From positions 34,914,728-34,978,727 of the forward strand of contig NC_092115.1 of assembly GCF_045679555.1 (NCBI RefSeq): a stretch of DNA of 64,000 nucleotides. The letters run 5' to 3'. The notes under the pieces are model-generated. The model was not told the origin of the DNA and made no database searches. It saw only the letters and a list, made by a program, of their open reading frames with translations. The stretch is from Salvelinus alpinus. Taxonomy: Eukaryota; Chordata; Actinopteri; Salmoniformes; Salmonidae. Of this stretch, positions 24,082-37,800 are shown piece by piece (position 1 is the stretch's first letter; each line of letters begins with the position of its first letter). The position numbers were made by a program, and so were the translations under genes.

Positions 24082-25344
24082 CACTACATGACCAGAACTA
24101 TGTGGACACCTGCTCATCGAACATCATTCCAAAATCATGAGCATTAATATGGAGTTGGTCCCCACTTTGCTGCTATAACAGCCTCCACTCTTCTGGGAAA
24201 GCTTTCCACTACATGTTAAAATGTTGCTGCAGGTACTTGCTTCCGTTCAGCCACAAGAGCATTAGTGAAGTCGGCAACTGACGTTGGGCGATTTAAACCT
24301 GGCTCACAGTCGCCGTTCCAATGGTTCACAGTCGCCGTTCCAATGGTTCACAGTCGCCGTTCCAATTCATCCCAAAGGTGTTCGATGGGGTTGAGGTCAG
24401 GGATCTGTGCAGGCCAGTTATTCCACACCGATCTCGACAAACCATTTCTGTATGGACCTCGCTTTGTGCACGGGGGCATTGTCATGCTGAAACAGGAAAG
24501 GGCCTTCCACAAACTGTTGCTACAAAGTTGAAGGCACAGAATTGTCTAGAATGTCATTGCATGCTGTAATGTTAAGATTTTCCTTCACTGGAACTAAGGG
24601 GCCTAGCCCGAACCATGAACCATGAAAAACAACCCCCGACCATTATTCCTCCAACACCAAAGTTTACAGTTAGCACTATGCATTGGGGCAGGTAGCGTTC
24701 TCCTGGCATCCGCCAAACCCAGATTCGTCCGTCAGGCTGCCAGATGATGAAGCGGGAATCATCACTCCAAAGAATTTGTTTCCACTGCTCCAGAGTCCAA
24801 TGGCGGAGAGCTTTACACCACTCCAGCCGACGCTTGGCATTGCGCATGGTGATCTTTGGCTTGTGTTCGGCTGCTCGGCCATGGAGACCTATTTCATGAA
24901 GCTGCCGACGATCACTTCTTGTGCTGATGTTGCTTCCAGAGGAGGCAATTTTGAACTCGGTAGTGAGTGTTGCAACCAAGGACAGACAATTTTTACATGC
25001 TATGCGCTTCAGCACTCAGCAGTCTTGTTCTGTGCGCTTGTGTGGCCTACTATTTTGCGGCTGAGCCGTTGTTGCTTGTAGACATTTCCACTTCACAATA
25101 ACAGCACTTATAGTTGACCCGGGGAGCTCTAGCAGGGCAGAAATGTTACGAACTGACTTGTTGGAAAGGTGGCAACCTGTGACGGTGTCACATTGAAAGT
25201 CACTGAGCTCTTCAGTAAGGCCATTTTACTGCCAATGTCTATGGAGAGTGAATGGCTGTGTGCTCGATTTTATACACCTGTCAGCAACGGTTGTGGCAGA
25301 AATAGCCAAATCCACTAATTTGAAGGGGTGTCCACATACTTTTG
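24082..25344 (-). mobile_element. Tc1-like transposon, inactive
   Basis: It is flanked by TA, with left end CACTACATGACC and right end GTGTCCACATACTTTTG. The minus-strand transposase fragment 24572-25015 has '[20 protein letters not shown]' (first catalytic Asp) and N-terminal pieces to about 25060. The left part contains a short triplication of TCACAGTCGCCGTTCCAATG at 24305-24367, absent from sister copies. Confidence 0.87.
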
Positions 25345-26463
25345 TATATATATATATATTACTTCTGTGTTACTGCAAGGGACAAAATAACCATTTGATC
25401 ATGTTTGATCATGTTTAGTTATCATACATGGCAACCTCAAATGGACTCAAATTCATGTACAGCTTTGATCCGAACCCCTCCGAAAGACACACAAACACAC
25501 ACAGGTTGAAGGTTGGAGCAGGTTGGAGAGGTTCATTTTAAGTGTTCCAGCTAAATCTATCTCTGAAGTTGTCAGGTTGGCCCATAGCGACAGATGCTTC
25601 CAGTAGAAGGTGTATTGTGTTCTTCCCCTCGACACGCTTGATACATGCATTACCTGGTTCTCAAAAAGTCACATTCATAGCTTACCATCTTTGATACCAG
25701 AAAATGTGGCAATAATCAAGTTATATCAGACAGTGATCTGCAAACAAACAACATAAAACGTTTGTATTAGATAAGGTTAATTGTAAAGCATGTTTTGTAC
25801 ACAATTGTTTGTAAGCCAATGAAGTTGAAAAGCCTTGGTTATTCTGTATTTGCTAAATCAATCAAATGTAGATCACAAAAAAAAGTTCAAGCGAGTCCCT
25901 GCTGCTCCTTTGTCTCGGTTCTTGTGATTGCAGTAAATGCACTCACTGAGGCCAACTAGCGCATGGAATATCAACCACTACTGCGAAGGGAGCAGAGAAC
26001 CCTTACCTAGTAGTATCACTACTCGCTATCCTCTGTCTCAAAGAATCATTTGGACGTGTTTCAAACGATTCAACGATTCAATGCTGTAGCTTATATTAAT
26101 TGTGCTAGTATGGTAGTGGAGATGTGCTGGTCCGCTCAAGTTAATACATTCAGCCTCTATGCCTCTGTTCTGTCTGACGGAAGCATCTTCCTGTCCCGTG
26201 CCATGTGAAGGGCCTAATAGTCCCTACTTCCTTTGTGTGTTCAACTTCTGAGGTCATTGCATTGTGTTGGGCTTCTGTTTTGATGTTTGCCCTCCACGGC
26301 ATGAACAATGCACTTTTTGTTATTGTGTGTGATAGAATGTGTCTCATCATGTTATTTGACTCATGTAGAGGTCATCATCATTTGAAGGCTGGGTAGATAC
26401 ATTAAATGGATGGATGGATAGGGATTTAGTGATTCTACTGTGGAGCTCTGACTGTGTCCTGTG
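25345..26463. other. Non-coding stretch, nothing recognised
   Basis: It starts with a short (TA)n run from the Tc1 target. No exon or repeat boundary was supported. Confidence 0.35.
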
Positions 26464-26647
26464 CAGTGGCGATTTTAGCACGTAAATATTGGTGGGGCAA
26501 CAACAACAAAAAGATTTGATGCATGCCAGCAAAGCCACAACACAACACACAAAAACTGTTGTTTAAAAAAAAAAAACATGCTAAATATGTGGGGCTCAAA
26601 ACAGGTGCGGCTCCGCCCCACCTGCCCTGAATGACGGGTCGCCACTG
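26464..26647. mobile_element. Short hAT-type MITE
   Basis: The ends CAGTGGCGATTTTAGC and GGGTCGCCACTG are inverted repeats. Flanking 8-mers gtcctgtg / atcgtgtg agree at 6 of 8 positions. It is 184 bp, non-coding, with a 12-A run inside. Confidence 0.7.
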
Positions 26648-26682
26648 ATCGTGTGGCCTAGATCCTTCCATATTCCCTTTTG

Positions 26683-26825
26683 TAGGTCTGTGTGGCTCAG
26701 TCAGTAGAACATGGCGCTTGTGACGCCAAGGTTCGCCAGGTTCGATTCCTGCTGGGGTAACCCATACGTAAACCATTTCTGTAAGTTGCTTTCAATAAAA
26801 GTGTCTGCTAAATTGCATAAATTAT
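26683..26825 (+). mobile_element. tRNA-derived SINE with L2-type tail, diverged
   Basis: The head GTCTGTGTGGCTCAGTCAGT plus GGTTCGATTCCTGC (B box) are tRNA-like. The tail GTAAGTTGCTTTCAATAAAA..TCTGCTAAATTGC is a diverged form of the tail at 35136-35303 and of the L2 LINE end at about 63110. Confidence 0.65.
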
Positions 26826-27479
26826 TTGTCACTTATTCCTACCATATTGAATTGTATATAAATGCATATATAAATACATCCGTATAGGACATTCCCTCTA
26901 TCTTTGACCCTGTGCATTGAGACATTACCTGGTTCAAACAGCAGTATTCATTAGTAGTGCTTAGCCTCGGCCTTGTCATACCCTCTCCATAATATCCCAA
27001 CTGTTTATTTCTAATCTGTGTCCTCCAGCAGACACATGCACCACCACCCGATGTCCACATTAACGGTGCTGAGCAATGTCGAGCCCTTATCTGTGACCCC
27101 AGAGAGACTTGACGCATTCCCTCCCTCTCTGCTTCTCATCAGTTACTGGTAAACGGTCAGAACCCGCTGTGGCAGATGGGGGAGCGACACTGCTGAGGTA
27201 TGTAACCTAGTAATTGTTTTGAAGTTGGAGGTGAAGTTAATTTGGCCATGGTTATCATCTGTGACGAAGGGGGCGAAAGAAGAGAAATCTAGGAGGAACG
27301 AGGTGCCACTCAACTGCTGAGTCAAGCAGTCATGACTTAATATTTTTTTATTTGTATGTTTTCTTTTAGACATTTCACACCAAATAGAAACATACACATA
27401 TGACTACATCTACTCTGCCCAGACCCACATGCTCACACCCCCATCCCTAGTGTCTGCATTATAAATAGCCACATGGCCT
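26826..27479. other. Non-coding stretch, nothing recognised
   Basis: No coherent exon or repeat was identified. Confidence 0.3.
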
Positions 27480-29560
27480 TAAATTTGACCAATTTGTTTT
27501 TCTCGGTCGCCCATGCTATTTCAATATTTAAACAATAAATCATTTGATTTATCCATTGTGTTAATGATGGCAGGTTAATTGATTTCCAAGTTTTTAATAT
27601 ATGTTTTTTTCAAAATGAGAGATAAGAGAATGGTCCAGCCCATTGTGTATCTCACTACACCCCCATACAGTATGTCATGTCTTGAAATATGCAGACAGAC
27701 AGATTAAAAGTACATTTACATTGTAACACTTCTGACAGCCGTCTTTCTAGCTCCTCCCATAACTTTGGACGTTATAGCATTTCCAGAAAGCATGGATTAT
27801 TGAATCGTTGTTAGTTTTACAATTAAGACATGACTCTGCTGTTGTGCAGTAGAATTTGTGAATTTTGTCACTTGTATAATACATTCTATACATTGGTTTA
27901 TACCGGATTAAGCGTATATTTTCGTTAACTGTAATTGCATTAGTTATGCTCCAACTTTCCCTCCATCTTGTGCCAATATTAGTTATTTTTAAGTCTTGGT
28001 TCCAATAGGTCATATTTTTTTCTCAGAGATTGTCAGTTGGATATGCTCTCTGCAAGGTTTTATATATCTTACCTATCATATGAACATCCTTTTCTGACTC
28101 AAATAGGATTCCCTCAAGGTTGCTAAAAGATTTCCAATCTAAGTTTTGTGATATGTAACTTTTAAGGTGCATGTATTTGAAACTCTACATTGGTCAGTCC
28201 AAAATATATTTTTAATTCTGTCATGGAAATAAATGTATTTCCTGTTACCAAGTCATTTTTGGTTTCTATGCCTTTAGTTTTCCATGTGGATCCATTTATA
28301 GGTAAATTCTGAAAAGCTATCCAATGATTGTTCCATAAGGTTATGTTTTTAGGGGGTGATATTGCTTCTTGTAGAATACGTTTCATTTTCTTCCATATTG
28401 TTATAGTGTTCTTAACTATTTTAACTATCCGCCTTATCTCAGCTCACTGGTCACCATAGAAACACCCACTCGTAGCAAACGCTCAAGCAGGTATATTGCA
28501 CTGTCAATCCCCAAAGCCAACACGTACTTTGGCCGCCTTTCCTTCCAGTTCTCTGCTGACAATGACTGGAACGATTTACAAAAATCTCTGAAGCTGGAGT
28601 CTTATATCTCCCTCTCTAACTTTAAGCATCAGCTGTCAGAGCAGCTTACCGATCATTGTACCTGTACACAGCCAATCTGTAAATAGCACACCCAACTACC
28701 TCATCCCCATATTATTACTTACCCTCTTGCTCTTTTGCACCCCAGTATCTCTACTTACACATCATCATCTGCACATCTATCACTCCAGTATTAATGCTAA
28801 ATTGTCATTAATAGGGGGGCTACAGTGTCCCAAAATGTTGAATAGAATTCTATGGGAAAGCAATCCATTCCTGTTGCTTTTCTCTGTGTAAATGTATCTA
28901 ACAGTATCTAATATTTATTCTTAGGTGATCTCTTTTTTTAGTGATTATTTTTTGTCTGCTGATAATTGCTTCAGAGTTGTTGAGTCTAAGAAGGCTATAG
29001 GAACCATCCAACTGTTAAAATTTGATTGATATCGATTTTCATAGAAGATTTTCAAGTTGTCATTAATCACATTGTTTTTCCTTACCGCTTTTGTATCTTT
29101 ATCTTTAAAAATTATAATTGGTTTAGCATGTATTCATTTTGTGAGAGCTGCGAGATATTTACCAGGTTTATTTTCCATTAAGTAATATGCTTTATCTGAG
29201 TTAAACCTGTAGTTGTTGGCTCTCTTCAAAAGTTATATATCGCATTAAAGGCATCCCAAATTATATCGGGGGTTAGCTTTTCTCTGTCCTCTGTCTACAT
29301 TTGTAATGGTAAAGGTTTAAAATGTTTAGTTTCTGTATTTAATACGTTTTGGTTCCAGAAAATGTGCTCTGTTCATTCTCAAAACTCTGTCGCTAAGTGT
29401 ATTTTCTATTGGTGTAATTAAACAGAGAATGATTCGATGTCTATATATCATACATTTTTGAATCCAGAAAAATGGAGTCAATTCTTGAATAGCTTTTCTT
29501 ACTTTCAGAAAAAAAAGAATAGTCTTTTGTAGTTGGGACTCATATTTTCAGCCTCTTTGG
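27480..29560 (-). mobile_element. L1/Tx1-like LINE ORF2 fragment, interrupted
   Basis: Minus-strand frames give late ORF2 text. 'SDKAYYLMENKPGKYLAALT' (about 29130-29200) is followed, after the insertion at 28430-28812, by 'STWKTKGIETKNDLVTGNTF' (28162-28386) and a C-terminal cysteine-rich end 'CLNCKTNNDSIIHAFWKCYN' (27747-28013). This gene order is typical of L1-clade elements, with the reverse transcriptase core mostly lost. Stops and frame changes make it inactive. Confidence 0.65.
28430..28812 (+). mobile_element. LINE-A 3' end inserted in the L1-like LINE
   Basis: It encodes the C-terminal end ('YFGRLSFQFSADNDWNDLQK', ending at a TAG near 28685) and the same UTR as 1-300. It stops abruptly at 28812, before the usual LINE tail. 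Sequence on both sides belongs to the oppositely oriented L1-like LINE. Confidence 0.75.
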
Positions 29561-30085
29561 AGGCCCCCTAAATTTGCCCTCTTTCCCAGCCACACAAGCA
29601 GAGTGATTCGTTTCTTAGCCTTTTCTCCTCGGTGAGATATCAACACCTCCTGATCCACCGTTTACAGTTTTGTTGCTCAAACAGAAGCACCCTAACACCC
29701 AAAGTTCAGTTATAAGTGTCTCTCATTTTCTAAATGTGCTGCACTGCAGAAACCCAACTAAATGTTCCTAGTCTGTTAAACACATCAGCATACTGGACTC
29801 TTGCATCAAACATGCCTCTTGTGCTGAGAGCAAATATGGAGGCTACAATATGAATACATCCAACTATAGAATGTTGGTCAGGTTATACAAAGTACCAGAC
29901 CCAACTACAAATTAGCTATGCAACAACAATTGTCAAATGTCCCACACCTAACAGCAAAATTTTCATATTGATCATATCAGAAGTTAATGATTAAAGACGC
30001 ACTCCAGCTATTTTGTATAAATACAGTAATGTTCACACACTTAAGGGTGTTTTGTAGACACAACTGCAAACTTCAGGAGTTGGAG

Positions 30086-30585
30086 ACATACTTGGACCAT
30101 GTCATACCTGGACCATGTCATGTCATACCTGGACCATGTCATGTCATACCTGGACTATGTCAAGTCATACTTGGACCATGTCATGTCATACTTGGACCAT
30201 GTCAAGTCATACTTGGACCATGTCATGTCATACTTGGACCATGTCATGTCATACCTGGACCATATAATGTCATACCTGGACCATGTCACGTCATACCTGG
30301 ACCATGTCAAGTCATACCTGGACCATGTCATGTCATGCCTGGACCATGCCAGGTCATACCTGGACCATGTCATGTCATACCTGGACCATGCCATGTCATA
30401 CCTGGACCATGTCATGTCATACCTGGACCATGTCATGTCATACCTGGACCATGTCATGTCATACCTGGACCATGTCATGTCATACCTGGACCATGTCAGG
30501 TCATACCTGGACCATGTCATGTCATACCTGAACCATGTCATGTCATACCTGGACCATGTTATGTCATACCTGGACCATGCTTCCA
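30086..30585. repeat. 21-bp minisatellite (about 23 units)
   Basis: Units contain CATACCTGGACCATGTCATG plus one more base. The early units have a C-to-T change (CATACTTGG) and scattered substitutions. Because the period is seven codons, every frame repeats a heptapeptide (for example MSYLDHV) and long spurious ORFs occur on both strands. There are no spacers, so it is not a CRISPR array. Confidence 0.95.
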
Positions 30586-30589
30586 ATTA

Positions 30590-31830
30590 CATTATTTCTA
30601 AAACAAATATTATACAACAATGAAATCATAGCATTGACTCATGTCACTGAACCTAAGTACATTCCATAGAGAGGATCAATCTGACAAAAGCACTGGCTCG
30701 TTTTGAAACGACAATAAACTTTCTTGCAAAAACACAACACTGAAGATGGTGGTAAAAAGAAGCTAGAAATTCCACTGAAGTGTTACTTTTATAACAGCTG
30801 ATTAATGTTAATGTCCACTTAGCCCATTCTCTCCAGAAGGCCCTGCCAACTGCATACCGGAGCTGACTAAAAGTTGCACACAGAAACAGTTGTCTTTACT
30901 TCAGAGAACACATAATTCATCTGAGAGACACACATTAGCACGCACACACATTCGAACAAATACTTTACAGGCTACACACCAACCTGTAGTCCAGTGTGGC
31001 AATGCAATGTACAAATTCTCCTTATCTATTTGGTTTCTGTCAACATCCTTTTGGAGGCATGGTAACAGGCCTCAGAGTATCTAACATCGCACGTCAGCTT
31101 GGCTTGACCATTGGACAGATTATTACGGGGTTATCTTTTTCTTCACACAATGGCAGGGGCAATACAGGGGAGTAAAAGCTTTCAAAAGACTTGAGATTAT
31201 CTAAAATATCAGGAAATGTGCGGTCTGAGGACTGGGAGATGGGGACAATGTTCCTAGGGTTGAATTCAAATAATTTGAGGTCATCCTGTCATAGATTACA
31301 GCCTGACAGAGGGCAGAACATGCACTCATTCAGACAATGAGACTGCACTCACTGAGAGCACGCGCATGTAATGGTTGTTAAATTTTAGAACCAAGGTGTA
31401 TAGTGCCATCATCTGGCCTCATGTAAAACTACACATCCATCAATAAGTAGGCTATTAATTACAATTAACATCCAGGGAATACACGATAAATCATCCCTGT
31501 TGAACTGGTTATAAAACAACGTTTTTGCACAAAGGCCAGCAATGGATTGGATTTTGCAATGCCTGTGCCTCGTTTTTAACAGTGAGTTGACGATGGTTTT
31601 CAATTTATACCTGTGTTTATGATGATCTTCCTAGTAAACTTTGACAAGCATACGTCACAAAATCTAAAAACCGGTGGAGCAGAAGACTCAAGAAGTAAAT
31701 TGTATTTATGTTACATAACTGTAACATTACTTTTTGAACCCTGCGTTTCAATGTTGCCATCCTGAATGCACCCAATTTGAACCGGATCTAAAACTTCCGT
31801 CGGGGTCACGCTTATTGTGAGGAAATAGCT
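30590..31830. other. thoc1 upstream region
   Basis: No repeat dominates. The last ~100 bases before the thoc1 start codon (ACTTCCGTCGGGGTCACGC, about 31792-31812) include an ETS-like CTTCCG word, common in housekeeping promoters. No TATA box was evident. Confidence 0.4.
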
Positions 31831-34800
31831 ATGTCTCCTCCGATCTTATTCAACTTCAACGATGCAAAAGATACATTTACTGTAAGAACTTGTCTTCAAT
31901 ATGGTGTATTTCAGAATCTCTTCTATGCTTAAATGAAATTGTTTATCACATCTTTTTAGAAACGCTTACAATAACTTTGCAAGCCAAGCATGATTCATTA
32001 CATTAGCCACGCGTTATCTAACTGTCTAGCTTGCTAGCTAGCTAGATAACGTTTGCAGATTATGTGTAGTCTCAAAGAATACTAAACTAGTATTCTTTGT
32101 TGATTTGTTCTATCTCTCACCTAGGCCGCAACCAGAAGTGCGTTGGACAACAAAACCAGCAAACCTTTGATAAACGCATTCAACCAGATCACTGGAAAGT
32201 ACGTTAAGTAAATACAAACGTTAGCTAGCTAACGGACTATATTAATTAAATGATCTCTAGGCTATGCCTCTTCTGCCCACCTCATGACCGTGCCTGCCTG
32301 CTTGTCTCTCCACAGTGAGACAGAGAAGAAGACCACCCTTGACCAAGCTCTAAGGCAGGTCCTGGAGGAGCAGATTGTAAGTTGAAAGTGTATTTTATCT
32401 GTAGTATATTGAATTTAATTGAATACATTTTGGGCAACAGACATATACAACAAAATGCACAATGTGGACCCAGAGGATATCACTTGAAAGTATTAATTAA
32501 AACGCTTGCTTCCAAAGTGGTCCTCGATGATGAAATCAATAACACATAATGATTTAAAAGAGGAGACAAAATTACAAACAACCATAAATACATTCATTTA
32601 TATAGACATCCAAAAAAGTGCCACTATTCACTGCACTTCTCCCTAACCTTGAAAATAAACCATATTAATTTCACATTAAAACAATCTATTAATTGAACAT
32701 CATAACGATCCTTCAAATAAATACACCTGACCAGCAGTAGGGGCACAAGGGGCAGTGGAGTGATTTCTCTTACTTAAACAACCTTGTCCAAATGAAAAAT
32801 GTTGCTATTTTTTTACTTTTTGTTTGCTTGATCTCGAAGGGAAAGCTATTCCAGCGACAAATGCCTGTATGGAAAAACATGCTCCTCGCAGTACTGTTTA
32901 CTATTGGGATTTTACAAGACATAACACTAGATCTGGTATTGTAACTGTGTTGGTTATATACCATATCGGTGTGGTTTTTCATATAATCATTTTAAGGTGT
33001 CCAGAGTGGACCAATTTAAGTTTAAATTGGTCCACTCTGGACTCCAAAGGCAACAAGCCCATCTCCCAGAACTCCTGTATCCCTATGTGGGTCCTAGGGG
33101 AGACATTCAGCATATACCTGATAACATTATTTTGCATGACCTGCATTCTCTTTTTCAGCTTTTTTGAAAGCCCACTATACCAAGCAGAGAAGGCATAATC
33201 AAAATGAGACAGAATAAAGGTTGAGACAAGCAGTTTCTTAACTTTAATGTTAAAATATCTAGTGTTACGATATAAAAATGTCTATGTTTGCTATTTTAGA
33301 AAGAATTTTAGCAGCAATCAGGTCTCCAGAAAGGGATTGATCTAGGGACACCAAGATGCACTTGTTTTAGATTCAATCTCCTTGCCTGCACAGTTTACCG
33401 TTACCATGTCAGCCCTAGGAAATCTAAGTTTTTCCCAAATGTAGTGACAATTCGTTGTCAGGCAACCAATCTCTAATGAAATGGAATTCCTTACTCAGGG
33501 TCTCTATGTAAACTAAACTCAGCAAAAAAAGAAACGTCCTCTCACTGTCAACTGTGTTTATTTTCAGCAAACTTAACATGTGTAAATATTTGTATGACCA
33601 TAACAAGATTCAACAACTGAGACAGAAACTGAACAAGTTCCACAGACATGTGACTAACAGAAATGGAATAATGTGTCCCTGAACAAAAGGGGGGTCAAAA
33701 GTAACAGTCGGTACCAGCTACATTAAGTACTGCAGTGCATCTCCTCCTCATGGACTGCACCAGATTTGCCAGTTCTTGCTGTGAGATGTTACCCCACTCT
33801 TCCACCAAGGCACCTGCAAGTTCCTGGACATTTCTGGGGGGAATGGCCCTAGTCCTCACCCTCCGATCCAACAGGTCCCAGACGTGCTCAATGGGATTTA
33901 GATCCGGGATCTTCGCTGGCCATGGCAGAACACTGACATTCTTGCAGGAAATCACGCACAGAACGAGCAGTATGGCTGGTGGCATTGTCATGCTGGAGGA
34001 TCATGTCAGGATGAGCCTGCAGGAAGGGTACCACATGAGGGAGGAGGATGTCTTCCCTGTAACGCACAGTGTTGAGATTGCCTGCGATGACAAGCTCGGT
34101 CTGATGATGCGGTGACACACCGCCCCAGACCATGACGGACCCTCCACCTCCAAATCAATCCCGCTCCAGAGTACAGGCCTCGGTATAATGCTCATTCTTC
34201 AATGATAAATGCGAATCCGACCCTCACCCCTGGTGAGACAAAACCGCGAATCGTCAGTGAAGAGCACTTTTTGCCAGTCTGGTCCAGCGACGGTGGGTTT
34301 GTGCCCATAGGCGACGTTGTTGCCGGTGATGCCTGGTGAGGACCTGCCTTACAACAGGCCTACAAGCACTCAGTCCAGCCTCTCTCAGCCTATTGCGGAC
34401 AGTCTGAGCACTGATGGAGGGATTGTGCGTTCCTGGTGTAACTCGGGCAGTTGTTGTTGCCATCCTGTACCTGTCCCGCAGGTGTGATGTTCGGATGTAC
34501 CGATCCTGTGCAAGTGTTACACGTGGTCTGTCACTGCGAGGACGATCAGCTGTCCGTCCTGTCTCCCTGTAGCACTGTCTTATGCGTCTCACAGTACGGA
34601 CATTGCAATTTATTGCCCTGGCCACATCTGCAGTCTTCATGCCTCCTTGCAGCATGCCTAAGGCACGTTCACGCAGATAAGCAGGGACCCTGGGCATCTT
34701 TCTTTTTGTGTTTTTCAGAGTCAGTAGAAAGGCCTCTTTAGTGTCCTAAGTTTTCATAACTGTGACCTTAATTGCCTACTGTCTGTAAGCTGATAGTGTC

Positions 34801-37800
34801 TTAACGACCGTTCTACAGGTGCATGTTCATTAATTGTTTATGGTTGATTGAACAAGTATGAGAAACGGTGTTTAAACCCTTTACAATGAAGATCTGTGAA
34901 GTTATTTGGATTTTTACGAATTATCTTTGAAAGACAGGGTCCTGAAAAAGGGACTTTTTTTGTTGTTTCTGAGTTTATAACCTTCCCTGATACCCATATG
35001 GCTGAATCATCAGCATAAAGCAAGAGTTTGCACTTTACTGTATCTGGCATATCATTAACGTATATAAGAGAGGCCCTAAAATTGATCCCTGCGGTACTCC
35101 ACAGGATATTTCTTTGGCCTCTGACAGAACATCACCAACATTACATTTACATTTACATTTAAGTCATTTAGCTGACGCTCTTATCCAGAGCGACTTACAA
35201 ATTGGAAAGTTCATACATATTCATCCTGGTCCCCCCGTGGGGAATGAACCCACAACCCTGGCGTTGCAAGCGCCATGCTCTACCAACTGAGCCACACGGG
35301 ACCATTACATACTTGTGTTCTGTTGGTCAGATAAGACCTAAACTAATTCACTGCTACATAATGTAGACCCATGCATTTCAGTTTCAGCAGGAGAAAATCA
35401 TGGTCCACAGTGTCAAAAGCTTTCTGTTAGTCTAACATGACCATACCTGTATAGTTCCCCTTCTCACTTTCCTGCTTAATGTGGTCAAAAAGGTGGATAA
35501 GGCAAGTATCAGTGGAATGAGCTGTTCTAAAGCCAGATTGTAGTTCATGAAGAAGTTTTTGCTCAAGAAGGTATCCCTCAAGTTGATTAAAAACTAATCT
35601 CTCAACAACTTTGGATAAGGTGCTGAGGATAGACACAGGCCTGTAGTTTCCTACATTTGTCCAAATGCTCTTCTTGTGGAGTGGAACCACCCGGGCTGTT
35701 TTGAGATCCTTGGGAAATGTACCACTACTAATAGAAAGGTTTACAATATGTGTTATCATTTTAGCAGTGACACAAGCACTATCCTTTATGAATCTTGCAG
35801 GAAGGTTATCCAGCCCAGTTCATTTGTTTGTGCTCATTACGTGTAGTCGATTGGAAACTTTGTCCTCTGTTACCATGCAAAGCTAAAACAAATCATTTGT
35901 GATACCTTTGCTATGGTAAAAGTTGTTTATGAAAGGCTGGCCAGAGTGTCCAGAGCAGGTGGGTAACTTCTTAAACAGAGATGAGGCTATGGTGGTAAAA
36001 TAATTAGCAACCTTTGCCTGGTCATAACATAAAACATCATCAATATCCAGGCCAATACTACAGGATTTTACCTTATGGGGAGTTTTTGAGCCAATGTCCT
36101 TTTAAAAAAGTTCCACTGTTTCTGAGGCTGGTGTAAGTTGTCATTAACGGTGTCAATATAATGTTGGGATTTGGCCTTATCCATTTTGTATCTTGCTTGG
36201 TTCCTACAGTTAATATAGGTATACTGCTAGTACATGGTCATGTTTATGCTCAATATGCTTTACGAATAATTAGTGAGAGCTATAGCTGGAGTCGAGTAAC
36301 ATTCTCGCTTTCTCTGCTTCTACAGGTGGAAAAGAAAGCACTCGTCGATGACTTCCTGTCTCTCATCTATCTCAGCATTGATGGAGTCACTGAAGGTAAG
36401 CAGCAGGCTCAGCGAGGCTGAGCGTCACTTCATAGAACCGTTACATCTACCTCTGTTCTACCTCCTTAGTATTTAATTGATATACATGTCGGACAGCAAA
36501 TGATGTAGTAATTGTGTAGTAAAGTCCCTTGTCCATGCAGGTATCTGCTCCGCCACTACTCCTTTCCTACTTTTGGGAGATATTCTGGACTGTCTACCTC
36601 TTGACCAGTGTGATAAGATCTTCTCCTTTGTTGAAGAGAATGTCTCCACGTGGAAGTCTGTGAGTAGCTTAGTCTGTGTTTCTCTGCGTTCTTAATGTAC
36701 GTTCAATGTAACTCCTGTACTTGGTGATCGTTTCCTTTTATAGAAGATCTTTCCTTTGGTTATTGAGGAAGTAATGCCAATAATACTTTCTCCTCTCACT
36801 TCCAGAACTCCTTCTACACTGCTGGGAAGAACTACCTGTTAAGGATGTGTAATGGTGAGGATAAAGTCACTAAGTTTGTTTGTTGTTGTTGTTACCTTGA
36901 TATGTGCAGATATTCCATCATGAAACACCTTCTGACCCTGCAGATCTTTTGAGGAGGTTGTCCAAGTCTCAGAACACAGTCTTCTGTGGGCGGATCCAGC
37001 TGTTCCTGGCTCGTCTCTTCCCCCTGTCGGAGAAATCAGGTGAGAGGATTACATGGATCTCAAATCACTACAGGAACGAAGATAATTCACGTTTAATCAT
37101 GGATGTGGACATGTGGCCACCCTTGTGTTCTTTTATGTGTTCCTGTGTGTGTTTCAGGTCTGAACTTGCAGAGCCAGTTTAATCTCGACAACATCACAGT
37201 GTTCAACAAAAACGAGCAGGAAAGCACTCTAGGCCAAAGGGTAAGGCCTTGTTCTAAGGATTGTAGACACCCAGAATTTATTGTTCTAAAGATACAGTAT
37301 AGCGTGTGAGCTGTTGAATGATATCATAGATATTGTATGTGTGCTGTTGAACACTAACTCTGTGTTGTATTCTACAGCCCACAGAGGAAAAAGAGGATGG
37401 GATGGAGGTGGAGGAGGGGGAGATGGGAGATGAGGAACCTGGTGCACCTGCACCTTGGTTAGCAACATGAGTCCTTGTTCTATCTATCACAATGCTTGGA
37501 ATCATCAGTGGTTCTTCATGAACATAGCTATTACACAGAGCCCTATGCCGACAAGTTTTGTTGAACATCTTTTTTTGCAGCTTGCTTAAAACTTCTTACG
37601 GCTGAAATCCCGTTACCGGGATCGATATGACAACAGCCAGTGAAAGTGCAGGGCGCCAAATTCAAACAACAGAAATCTCATAATTAAAATTCCTCAAACA
37701 TACAAGTATTATACACCATTTTAAAGATAAACTTGTTGTTAATCGCACCACAGTGTCCGATTTCAAAAAGGCTTTACGACGAAAGCATACCATGCGGTTA

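Larger units (their letters stand above)
32420..36215 (-). mobile_element. LINE in thoc1 intron 3, split by a Tc1 and a SINE
   Basis: Minus-strand coding order, right to left: '[15 protein letters not shown]' (about 36140-36190); reverse transcriptase fingers '[20 protein letters not shown]' (35427-35759); the catalytic region '[15 protein letters not shown]' (about 34985-35050); then, beyond the Tc1, '[18 protein letters not shown]' (33424-33510) and a C-terminal end '[10 protein letters not shown]' (32770-32982). The clade is CR1/L2-like. The YADD box is intact but stops and frame changes make it inactive. It is antisense to thoc1. Confidence 0.8.

Noticed and set aside
30086-30585. CRISPR-like array
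   Set aside because: Units are contiguous without spacers and the genome is vertebrate.
29987-30623. Long repetitive ORFs with MSYLDHV or CHVIPGP repeats
   Set aside because: The 21-bp period forces a heptapeptide in every frame and both strands, and there is no gene context.
35228-35303. Functional tRNA-Ala gene
   Set aside because: The cloverleaf is followed by a SINE body and LINE-type tail, and it lies inside an older LINE.
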